From contig SXSX01000187.1 of NCBI GenBank assembly GCA_005793295.1, positions 1 through 12,313 of the forward strand: a stretch of 12,313 nucleotides of DNA, given 5' to 3'. Of this stretch, positions 6,776-12,313 are shown one piece after another. Every line of letters starts with the position of its first letter. Position 1 is the stretch's first letter. Both the position numbers and the translations under genes were made by a program. This DNA comes from Burkholderiales bacterium (lineage in GTDB: Bacteria; Pseudomonadota; Gammaproteobacteria; Burkholderiales; Burkholderiaceae_C). The notes under the pieces were generated by a model. The model was given only the letters and a program-made list of their open reading frames with translations. It had not been told where the DNA came from and ran no database searches.

Positions 6776-8103
6776 CGCGAAAATATTTTGGGACCGACGG
6801 TATCCGTGGCACGGTTGGCCAGTCACCCATCACGCCGGACTTTATTTTGCGATTAGCCCATGCCGTAGGTCGTGTGCTTAAAAAAGATGAATCACGGCCC
6901 ACCGTGCTCATCGGCAAAGACACCCGAATTACCGGCTACATGCTAGAGAGCGCCTTAGAGAGCGGCTTTAACTCCGCTGGTGTTGACGTAGTATTGCTCG
7001 GGCCCTTGCCCACACCTGGCGTGGCCTACTTGACCCGGGCGCAGCGTGCCTCATTGGGCGTGGTCATTAGTGCGAGTCACAACCCGTTTGCAGATAACGG
7101 CATTAAATTTTTTAGCGCCAAGGGAGCCAAGTTGTCCGATGCATGGGAATTGGCCGTGGAGGCGGCACTCGAAGAGCCGCCCGTGTGGTCCCAGTCTGCA
7201 AACTTAGGAAAAACACGCCGGCTCGACGATGCCGCAGGTCGCTACATTGAGTTTTGCAAAAGCACTTTTGACAATGACTTAACCCTCAAAGGACTGAAAA
7301 TTGTTGTCGATGCCGCCCACGGCGCGGCATACCACATTGCCCCCAAAGTCTTTCACGAGCTGGGAGCAGAGGTGATCGCCATGGGATGCGCTCCCGATGG
7401 CCTGAACATTAACAAAGACGTAGGCGCGACTCACCCAGAGGCTTTGGTAGAAGCTGTAAAAACGCACCATGCAGATTATGGAATTGCGCTCGATGGTGAC
7501 GCAGACCGATTGCAAATGGTCGATGCAAAAGGCCGCTTGTTCAATGGCGACGAATTGCTTTATTTGATGGCAGATGATCGACTCAGCAGGGGAGACGTGC
7601 TACCCGGCGTAGTCGGAACCTTGATGACCAATATGGCCGTTGAATTGGCGCTGAAGACGCGGGGCGTTGAATTGGCCCGGGCCAAGGTGGGAGACCGCTA
7701 TGTGCTTGAAATAATGGAGTCCAAAGGGTGGCTCTTGGGCGGCGAAGGTTCGGGACATTTGTTGGCGCTGGATAAACACACCACCGGCGACGGACTGATT
7801 TCAGCTTTACAGATACTCCAAGCCTGCGTTCGTTCCGGTAAAAGCATGGCTGAGCTGCTAAGCGCTGTCACGCTTTTTCCTCAGACATTGATCAATGTCA
7901 GACTCAAGCCGGGAGCGGATTGGCAGTCGAACCCTGCGGTTCAAAAAATTATCAAGGATGTAGAAAAAGAATTGGGCGACAGTGGCCGTGTGTTGATTCG
8001 CGCCAGTGGTACCGAACCTTTGGTGCGGGTGATGGTAGAAGCCAAAGACCCAGACCAAGCGAAGACGTGCGCACAGCGTATTGCTGATACTTTGGGCGGG
8101 TAA
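6772..8103 (+). CDS. glmM: Phosphoglucosamine mutase GlmM
   Basis: GlmM interconverts glucosamine-6-phosphate and glucosamine-1-phosphate, the step before UDP-GlcNAc synthesis for peptidoglycan and lipopolysaccharide. The 443 residues match the family. It has FGTDGIRG (6-13), the active-site loop VISASHNPFADNG (98-110) with the phosphorylated Ser at 102 as in E. coli, the Mg-binding loop DGDADR (241-246), the sugar-binding GEGSGH (324-329) and the C-terminal phosphate-binding loop RASGTEPLVRV (410-420). The start codon overlaps the folP stop (ATGA), and GGAG (6760-6763) lies 8 bp upstream. A second AAGGAG (6743-6748) sits in front of an in-frame folP ATG at 6758. folP-glmM is a conserved pair. 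The premature folP stop ends translation about 330 nt upstream, so coupling from folP to glmM would be lost without read-through. Confidence 0.98.
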   Translation: MTRKYFGTDGIRGTVGQSPITPDFILRLAHAVGRVLKKDESRPTVLIGKDTRITGYMLESALESGFNSAGVDVVLLGPLPTPGVAYLTRAQRASLGVVISASHNPFADNGIKFFSAKGAKLSDAWELAVEAALEEPPVWSQSANLGKTRRLDDAAGRYIEFCKSTFDNDLTLKGLKIVVDAAHGAAYHIAPKVFHELGAEVIAMGCAPDGLNINKDVGATHPEALVEAVKTHHADYGIALDGDADRLQMVDAKGRLFNGDELLYLMADDRLSRGDVLPGVVGTLMTNMAVELALKTRGVELARAKVGDRYVLEIMESKGWLLGGEGSGHLLALDKHTTGDGLISALQILQACVRSGKSMAELLSAVTLFPQTLINVRLKPGADWQSNPAVQKIIKDVEKELGDSGRVLIRASGTEPLVRVMVEAKDPDQAKTCAQRIADTLGG

Positions 8104-8132
8104 TGGTGTCAACGAACAAAAAGCGCCAATCC

Positions 8133-8174
8133 GGCTGTATGCGTAATATCTAATCTCACGAAGCAGCCCTTTTT
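8133..8174 (+). terminator. Possible terminator after glmM
   Basis: GGCTG (8133-8137) can pair with CAGCC (8164-8168). An inner CGT/ACG pairing (8142-8144 with 8158-8160) extends the stem across a small internal loop. The loop is long (13 nt) and five T follow shortly (8170-8174). The structure is imperfect, so efficiency is uncertain. It is the only terminator-like element in the 109 bp between glmM and the next gene. Confidence 0.35.
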
Positions 8175-8200
8175 GTCATTCCCCTGTCGCATGCCAAAGT

Positions 8201-8206
8201 TATAAC
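8201..8206 (+). promoter_or_regulatory. Candidate -10 box of the phosphatase gene
   Basis: TATAAC matches five of six bases of TATAAT and ends 6 bp before the GTG start at 8213, so transcription would begin at or next to the start codon. TTGTCA (8173-8178) resembles a -35 box, but the 22-bp spacer is too long for normal use. There is no Shine-Dalgarno sequence. Inference from spacing. Confidence 0.4.
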
Positions 8207-8212
8207 TGGGCT

Positions 8213-8758
8213 GTGAATACTTCAGAACCTACCGCATTCACCATTGACTTTGCGCCGACCCCTTGGAAGGGTGAGGTTGGGATGTCTGCGTGTCCTGGTA
8301 AAAAGCAAGCAGACGGTTCCATTGATAACACATTGGCGGCTGATATTGCACTGATACTTGCGCATGGAATCAAAACGGTCGTGAGCTTGCTCGACACCAT
8401 TGAGCTTCAACGCTTGGGAGCCAAGAACCTCTCACACCATTTGGGCTTGCATGGTATTGCGTGGCACCAGCTGCCGGTGGTGGACTTTGGTGTGCCCTCC
8501 GCAGCCGTTACGGCGCAATGGCGGCGGTTGATTCCGCAGCTTACGAAAACGTTGCAATCAGGCAATATTTTGGTGCATTGCGCCCATGGCAAGGGGCGTA
8601 CCGGAACTTTGGTGGCGACTATGTACAAAACATGGGGCTGGAGCAGCGAAGCGGCGATTGCCCGGGTGCGCCAATACCGACCTGGCGCGATTGAGACCCA
8701 CAAACAAGAATCGTATGTGGAAGCCTTTACGCCACTTTCACTTGTTCCATCAACGTAG
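8213..8758 (+). CDS. Cysteine-based protein phosphatase, DSP/CDKN3-like
   Basis: The 181-residue protein carries the protein-tyrosine/dual-specificity phosphatase signature VHCAHGKGRTGT (121-132): nucleophile Cys123, CX5R with Arg129, then Thr130. Asp91 in LPVVDFGVPS (87-96) is positioned as the general acid. There is no signal peptide or membrane segment, so it is probably cytoplasmic. The N-terminal region with MSACPGKKQ resembles bacterial CDKN3-like phosphatases, as I remember them. The substrate cannot be told from sequence: phosphoprotein, phosphoinositide-like or small phosphorylated metabolite are all possible. I used the GTG at 8213 because homologues have residues before the Met at 8282; that internal ATG is the alternative start. 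The 3' end overlaps the convergent phosphonate oxygenase gene by 32 bp, which may be chance or may reflect a long-standing association. Confidence 0.8.
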   Translation: MNTSEPTAFTIDFAPTPWKGEVGMSACPGKKQADGSIDNTLAADIALILAHGIKTVVSLLDTIELQRLGAKNLSHHLGLHGIAWHQLPVVDFGVPSAAVTAQWRRLIPQLTKTLQSGNILVHCAHGKGRTGTLVATMYKTWGWSSEAAIARVRQYRPGAIETHKQESYVEAFTPLSLVPST

Positions 8759-9287
8759 CGTAATGGGCTAAAGGCGGGGTGATGTGTCCGGGAACCTTGG
8801 CTAAATCATCGTAACGGCGCAAGCGCACGGCTTCTGAGTAAAACGTGAGGGCCTCAAAAGAACGTACCTGTTCTTCGTCGTAACGGCCACCCTGCAATTC
8901 AAGACTGTGTTTTGATGCGGGTGACAAGGAGTCCCAATACCCTGCGTCCACCGCACACAAATAGCGTTTGGCATCCACATGCAACTTAATGGGCTCTAAT
9001 ACTGCGTCAGAAAACTGGCTACGCAGAAAGGGCAGGGCAACAAACTGGTGCAGATCATCTACAGTTGGCAACACATCAGCGGGCACTTCATCGGGGCGCT
9101 TGGTGCTTAGGATATGACCAAGATCATGGAGCAAGGCCGCCACGACTGTCTCTGGTGTCTCATTGGCCTGTTCTGCGAGCTGGGCGCATTGCAAAGCATG
9201 GTCGAGCTGGCTGACCGCCTCTTGGCCGTACCACGTGGTGGCGCGGCTTCCGAGCAGTTGAACGATTTCAGGGATCGACAGAGACAT
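8727..9287 (-). CDS. phnZ: PhnZ-type HD-domain mixed-valent diiron oxygenase (phosphonate C-P cleavage)
   Basis: PhnZ splits the C-P bond of (R)-1-hydroxy-2-aminoethylphosphonate with O2, giving glycine and phosphate; PhnY, an alpha-ketoglutarate dioxygenase, makes that substrate from 2-aminoethylphosphonate. In the 186 residues every ligand remembered for PhnZ has a counterpart: His30 (QLDH), His54-Asp55 (ALLHDLGH), His80 (DLHQF), His103 (KLHVDAKRYL) and Asp160 (RRYDD). The pair Tyr20/Glu23 (WYGQEAVSQ) matches Tyr24/Glu27, involved in substrate exchange at the iron. Related HD oxygenases such as TmpB act on trimethylated analogues, so the exact substrate is inferred. AAGGA lies 6 bp before the ATG at 9287. 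The gene is last in the minus-strand phnCDEE run, 22 bp after phnE2, which fits uptake followed by degradation. No PhnY is in the window. Its 3' end overlaps the phosphatase gene. Confidence 0.85.
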   Translation of the reverse strand: MSLSIPEIVQLLGSRATTWYGQEAVSQLDHALQCAQLAEQANETPETVVAALLHDLGHILSTKRPDEVPADVLPTVDDLHQFVALPFLRSQFSDAVLEPIKLHVDAKRYLCAVDAGYWDSLSPASKHSLELQGGRYDEEQVRSFEALTFYSEAVRLRRYDDLAKVPGHITPPLAHYATLMEQVKVA

Positions 9288-9309
9288 GGATTATCCTTAT
9301 TCGTTAAAA

Positions 9310-10146
9310 CTAGCGTGCCCGCACTCCGATGATAGAAAAGCGGAGTTTGGAGCACAAATGATCAATCACAGACACGGTTACCAAGATGAGCAAAATCACA
9401 AACGACATTTGCTGAAATTCCAAGGTGCGAATTTGCTCGGACAAAATGAGTCCGATACCACCTGCGCCTACGATTCCGATAATGGAAGCGCTACGCGTGT
9501 TGGATTCAAAGGAGTACAACACCTGGCTCAAAAGCACGGGCATCAACTGGGGCAAGATACCAAAGCGAACGGCAGTCAACGATGAACCTCCCGTTGAGAC
9601 TACACCTTCAACCGGTTTTTCATCGGTGGCTTCAATCGCTTCAGAAAATAACTTGCCAAAACTGCCTAAGTCTGACATCAGCAAAGCCAGTACACCTGCA
9701 AACGGACCTAGGCCGACCACGTTAATCCAAATCAGCGCCCAGATGAGAATGTCCACACCGCGCAGGGTGTCAAAGCTGCGACGAGCAAAAAATTGAACGA
9801 TGCGGTTAAGCGTCGTGTTGCGAGCGGCTAAAAACCCCAGCGGGAATGCGAAGATGGCAGCTAATAAAGTACCCAGTAAGGCGATAGAGAGGGTCTCTAC
9901 CATGGCGTATACGTAGGTACCCGCTCGCGTCCAAGTGCCAGGATCTGGGGGAAGCATGAGTAGCACCATCCGTCCGAGCTCACTGGTGCCGCCTGCGATT
10001 CGCGCATAGGTCATGTCAAGGCTGTACAAACCATAAAGAAACAAAGCAGCCGCAATGAGTGCTATGGAAAACGACCGAAGATTGCCTTGGTAAAACGGCT
10101 GAAATTCACTGCTATAGCGCTGGCGGAGTATGTCGCGCTGGCTCAT
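9310..10146 (-). CDS. phnE: Phosphonate ABC transporter permease, second copy (PhnE2)
   Basis: This is an inner-membrane permease of a phosphonate importer, 278 residues. Hydrophobic segments lie at about 25-42, 84-108, 132-156, 218-234 and 246-264. The cytoplasmic EAA-type loop that contacts the ATPase is EAIEATDEKPVEGVVSTGG (169-187). The region IIGIVGAGGIGLIL near the C-terminus is typical of PhnE (TIGR01097 family). It starts inside the stop of phnE1 (ATGA overlap), implying translational coupling. It is clearly a paralogue of PhnE1, with shared GKLF-E-KPV-GV-STGG pattern, and the two probably form the heterodimeric channel. The stop is TAG at 9310-9312, 22 bp before the HD oxygenase. Confidence 0.93.
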   Translation of the reverse strand: MSQRDILRQRYSSEFQPFYQGNLRSFSIALIAAALFLYGLYSLDMTYARIAGGTSELGRMVLLMLPPDPGTWTRAGTYVYAMVETLSIALLGTLLAAIFAFPLGFLAARNTTLNRIVQFFARRSFDTLRGVDILIWALIWINVVGLGPFAGVLALLMSDLGSFGKLFSEAIEATDEKPVEGVVSTGGSSLTAVRFGILPQLMPVLLSQVLYSFESNTRSASIIGIVGAGGIGLILSEQIRTLEFQQMSFVILLILVTVSVIDHLCSKLRFSIIGVRAR

Positions 10147-11000
10147 GGTGCACTCTCTTGGCCAATTAAGCGGTGGCGTACCCGTTCGGTAACGGTGTCG
10201 ATCACCATGACCGTAGCAATGATCAAGACCAACAATGCGCTCACATCAGCGTAATAAAACTTGCGGATCACTTCAAGCAGGGTCTGTCCAATTCCGCCTG
10301 CGCCTACAAAGCCCAAAACGGCGGCGCTTCGCACATTGATCTCAAAGCGCAGTAAAGCATAACTGGCGAAATTGGAGGCCACCTGAGGCAGCACGGCGAA
10401 TCGGACTTTATGCAACCAAGTGCCGCCTGTTGATATGACACCATCGACTGGTTTCATATCGATGTTTTCTACCACTTCAGCAAATAATTTACCTAAAGCG
10501 CCGGTGGTGTGAATGGCCAAGGCCAATATGCCGGGCAAGGGACCCAAACTGAACGCCACGACAAAAATCAATGCGAATACCATTTCAGGAACGGTTCTGG
10601 AAAACTCCAGTAAACGCCTAGTGGAAAATACCACCGCCGAGTTAGCGGTTACGTTTTTACTCGCTAAGAAACACAGGCCCAAGGCGGCTGAAGCGCCCAT
10701 TAAAGTGCCTACGTAGGCCATCAACAAGGTCTCGCCCATCAGGGCCAACCATTTTTTCCAGCCCCAGAACCACTCTGCGGGATTGCTCAAGACCGACTGG
10801 CCATTTTCAAGATGAACAATACGAACGATGTAGTTGGTGAAGGCGCCAATGTTGTCAAAAAACTTCGAAAAAGAAATCTCAGTGATGTGTCCAGACAATA
10901 AAACACATACGCCCAACACCAATAAGCCCAGCCAAAGCTGGCGGCGTTTAGCCACCACCGCTTCGGCATAGGCTACGCCCATGGTGTTGAGCGCTGTCAT
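10143..11000 (-). CDS. phnE: Phosphonate ABC transporter permease, first copy (PhnE1)
   Basis: This is the partner permease, 285 residues. A first hydrophobic segment lies at about 22-38, followed by an extracytoplasmic stretch to about 85, then segments at about 90-113, 138-163, 222-240 and 253-270. The EAA-type loop is EVVENIDMKPVDGVISTGG (175-193). LGFVGAGGIGQTL (229-241) corresponds to the conserved C-terminal PhnE motif. The ATG at 11000 is 6 bp after the phnD stop and has only a weak AAGTAAG upstream, so coupling to phnD translation is likely. A later in-frame ATG at 10982 is an alternative start. The 3' end overlaps phnE2 by 4 bp. Confidence 0.93.
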   Translation of the reverse strand: MTALNTMGVAYAEAVVAKRRQLWLGLLVLGVCVLLSGHITEISFSKFFDNIGAFTNYIVRIVHLENGQSVLSNPAEWFWGWKKWLALMGETLLMAYVGTLMGASAALGLCFLASKNVTANSAVVFSTRRLLEFSRTVPEMVFALIFVVAFSLGPLPGILALAIHTTGALGKLFAEVVENIDMKPVDGVISTGGTWLHKVRFAVLPQVASNFASYALLRFEINVRSAAVLGFVGAGGIGQTLLEVIRKFYYADVSALLVLIIATVMVIDTVTERVRHRLIGQESAP

Positions 11001-11006
11001 ACGTGC

Positions 11007-11906
11007 TTACTTTTTACGCAATGCGTCAACAAACTGGTTGAGCGCCACTACGGGGAGATAAGCCTCATGGGTCACAGCTTGGAATGGCTCATTTTTACCG
11101 CCAGAGACTTTGTCAAACGCAGCCTTGTCTTTTTTAGGAGCATCAAAAAAGGCCTGTTCAATTTTCTTTTTCAAGTCAGCTGGCAAGCTATCAAGATAAG
11201 CAATCGGCGAGTTCACGATCGCGTCTGATTTGTAAATAATTCGGAAATCTTCCTTTTTTACCATGCCTTTGTCAGACATGCGAATCAACTCAGAATCAGT
11301 TTCATTGTTCCACCAGTTCGCAGCCACATCGACGGTACCTTGGCTGAGTGCCATCACTGCGTTGGTATGGCTACCGCTGTAAACCACTTTGCCAAAAAAT
11401 TCTTCAGGCTTAATGCCCATCTTTTCCATCGCGAAGCGAGGTACGTTATTGCCAGAGGTTGAGTTAGGGTCAACGAGGGCGATGCTTTTACCCTTGAGTT
11501 CTTCAACTTTTTTGTACGGCGAATTGGCTTTCACGTAAAACACCGAGTGGTACGCCTTTACGCCGCCTTTGTTGACTTCGATCGCAAATGGGGTCGTCTT
11601 AACGCCAATCATGCGGGCGCGTGCGTAGGATGAAGAGCCGTAATAGGCAATATGGATTTGCTCAGCGCGTTGGCCTTCAATCACAGCAGCGTAGTCGCCT
11701 GCAATACGCAGCTTGACTGGAACACCAATTTCACGGGACAAGTAAGCTACAAAATCAGCATATTTTTCAGTAACCATCGTTGCATTTTCATCAGGGATGC
11801 TGGCAAAAATTAACTCGGGGTATTTGGCTTTCCAGTCTTGCGCTTGAGCAGAAGCCATCAGAGCGCTAGAAGCAGCCAATGCGAGGAGAACGCGGCGATT
11901 CAACAT
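11007..11906 (-). CDS. phnD: Phosphonate ABC transporter periplasmic binding protein PhnD
   Basis: PhnD captures phosphonates in the periplasm and delivers them to the PhnE channel. The 299 residues start with a Sec signal peptide: MLNRR, a hydrophobic stretch and a likely cut after ASAQA (residue 22). The mature part is a PhnD-family clamshell: KYPELIFASIPDENAT (28-43), HIAYYGSSSYARA (85-97), SIALVDPNSTSGNN (141-154), SGSHTNAVMALSQG (177-190) and DVAANWWNNETD (193-204). DPNSTSGNN and SGSHTNA are expected to line the phosphonate pocket. I chose the ATG at 11906 because it gives a clean signal peptide and has AGGA 7 bp upstream; a longer frame to 12047 would overlap phnC. The ligand is probably 2-aminoethylphosphonate or a relative, judging from the oxygenase. 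A 49-bp gap separates it from phnC with no clear hairpin. Confidence 0.93.
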   Translation of the reverse strand: MLNRRVLLALAASSALMASAQAQDWKAKYPELIFASIPDENATMVTEKYADFVAYLSREIGVPVKLRIAGDYAAVIEGQRAEQIHIAYYGSSSYARARMIGVKTTPFAIEVNKGGVKAYHSVFYVKANSPYKKVEELKGKSIALVDPNSTSGNNVPRFAMEKMGIKPEEFFGKVVYSGSHTNAVMALSQGTVDVAANWWNNETDSELIRMSDKGMVKKEDFRIIYKSDAIVNSPIAYLDSLPADLKKKIEQAFFDAPKKDKAAFDKVSGGKNEPFQAVTHEAYLPVVALNQFVDALRKK

Positions 11907-11955
11907 ACGAAGTTCCTTAGTAGTTAAGTAATGAAAAAACACAGGGGGGAGATAA

Positions 11956-12312
11956 TTAAGCGGTGTGAACCACACGCTCAAAAGGGAGAACATTCGTTTG
12001 GTTGTGACCACTCTCTGGGCTTGAGTGGAGCATCTCGTCGGCTTCAATGCCGTAGAGCGACTTCACCAGGTCTTGGCTCAAGGCGTCAGGAGCGCCGTCA
12101 AAAACCACACGACCCGCAGACATTCCAACCAAGCGGCCGCAGTAATTTCTGGCAACATCGAGCGCGTGCAAGTTGCACAACACCGTGATACCCAGATCTT
12201 TGTTAATACTTTGCAGCGCGTCCATCACCATTTGGGTGTTACGTGGATCCAGCGAAGCGATAGGCTCGTCAGCCAAAATAATTTTGGGACGTTGGATCAG
12301 GGCGCGACAAAT
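11956..12312 (-). CDS. phnC: Phosphonate ABC transporter ATP-binding protein PhnC, C-terminal part (5' end outside window)
   Basis: This is the ATPase subunit driving phosphonate import. Only about 118 C-terminal residues are in the window; the frame is open to the right edge, so translation starts outside. The visible part begins ICRALIQRPKII, just after the ABC signature motif, then has Walker B with D-loop ILADEPIASLDPR and the H-loop His in VLCNLHALDVARNYCGR. The GRVVFDGAPDAL stretch is typical of the PhnC C-terminus. Walker A is not visible. The gene order phnC-phnD-phnE-phnE identifies the importer as a phosphonate type. The operon promoter must be beyond the right edge. Confidence 0.93.
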   Translation of the reverse strand: MCRALIQRPKIILADEPIASLDPRNTQMVMDALQSINKDLGITVLCNLHALDVARNYCGRLVGMSAGRVVFDGAPDALSQDLVKSLYGIEADEMLHSSPESGHNQTNVLPFERVVHTA

Positions 12313-12313
12313 C

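Noticed and set aside
6393..6923. Open frame of 176 codons on the minus strand across the folP 3' part and glmM start
   Set aside because: It lies antisense to conserved DHPS and GlmM motifs and its translation resembles no family I know; it is a shadow frame.
11907..11955. Possible attenuator or terminator between phnC and phnD (run of T on the minus strand)
   Set aside because: The T tract is preceded by a C-run but no pairing stem, so it is not a convincing hairpin.
11907..12047. N-terminal extension of PhnD by 47 residues
   Set aside because: It overlaps the end of phnC and would bury a clean signal peptide; AGGA 7 bp before the ATG at 11906 supports the shorter form.

Overview
The window looks like a chromosomal segment of a betaproteobacterium, most likely Burkholderiales and close to the Comamonadaceae. 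This rests on the classic housekeeping order carB-greA-yhbY-rlmE-ftsH-folP-glmM, on an FtsH that begins MNNQWFSKIAVWLV from a TTG codon, and on the general character of the GreA and YhbY sequences. The family assignment is inference from remembered sequence style, not from a search.

Left part (1-8103), housekeeping: the 3' two thirds of carB (pyrimidine/arginine precursor synthesis) runs into greA (transcript cleavage factor), which ends at a good intrinsic terminator. yhbY (ribosome assembly) is convergent with greA and divergent from rlmE (23S rRNA 2'-O-methyltransferase); only 18 bp separate the yhbY and rlmE start codons. ftsH (membrane AAA+ protease) follows, preceded by a heat-shock (RpoH) type promoter and closed by a strong terminator. 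Then come folP and glmM, which overlap by ATGA. folP is interrupted by an in-frame TGA at codon 183, exactly where a Gly would be expected; the reading frame and all motifs continue undamaged after it. This is the most striking anomaly in the window.

Middle (8104-8758): a short intergenic region and a small CX5R cysteine-based protein phosphatase gene of the DSP/CDKN3-like type.

Right part (8727-12313, all minus strand): a phosphonate module read right to left, phnC (cut by the window edge) - phnD - phnE1 - phnE2 - PhnZ-type HD-domain oxygenase. The ABC transporter would import a phosphonate. The HD oxygenase carries every diiron ligand and the Tyr/Glu pair remembered from PhnZ, so it should oxidatively split the C-P bond of an alpha-hydroxylated aminophosphonate such as 1-hydroxy-2-aminoethylphosphonate. 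The hydroxylase (PhnY) that makes this intermediate is not in the window and would be expected beyond the right edge or elsewhere. The oxygenase and phosphatase genes converge and overlap by 32 bp.

A recurrent theme is start codons without a Shine-Dalgarno sequence but with a -10-like hexamer 6-8 bp or slightly more upstream (greA, yhbY, rlmE, the phosphatase), suggesting several leaderless or near-leaderless mRNAs. I see no RNA genes, CRISPR arrays, insertion sequences or prophage genes. No stretch over 300 bp lacks a gene.
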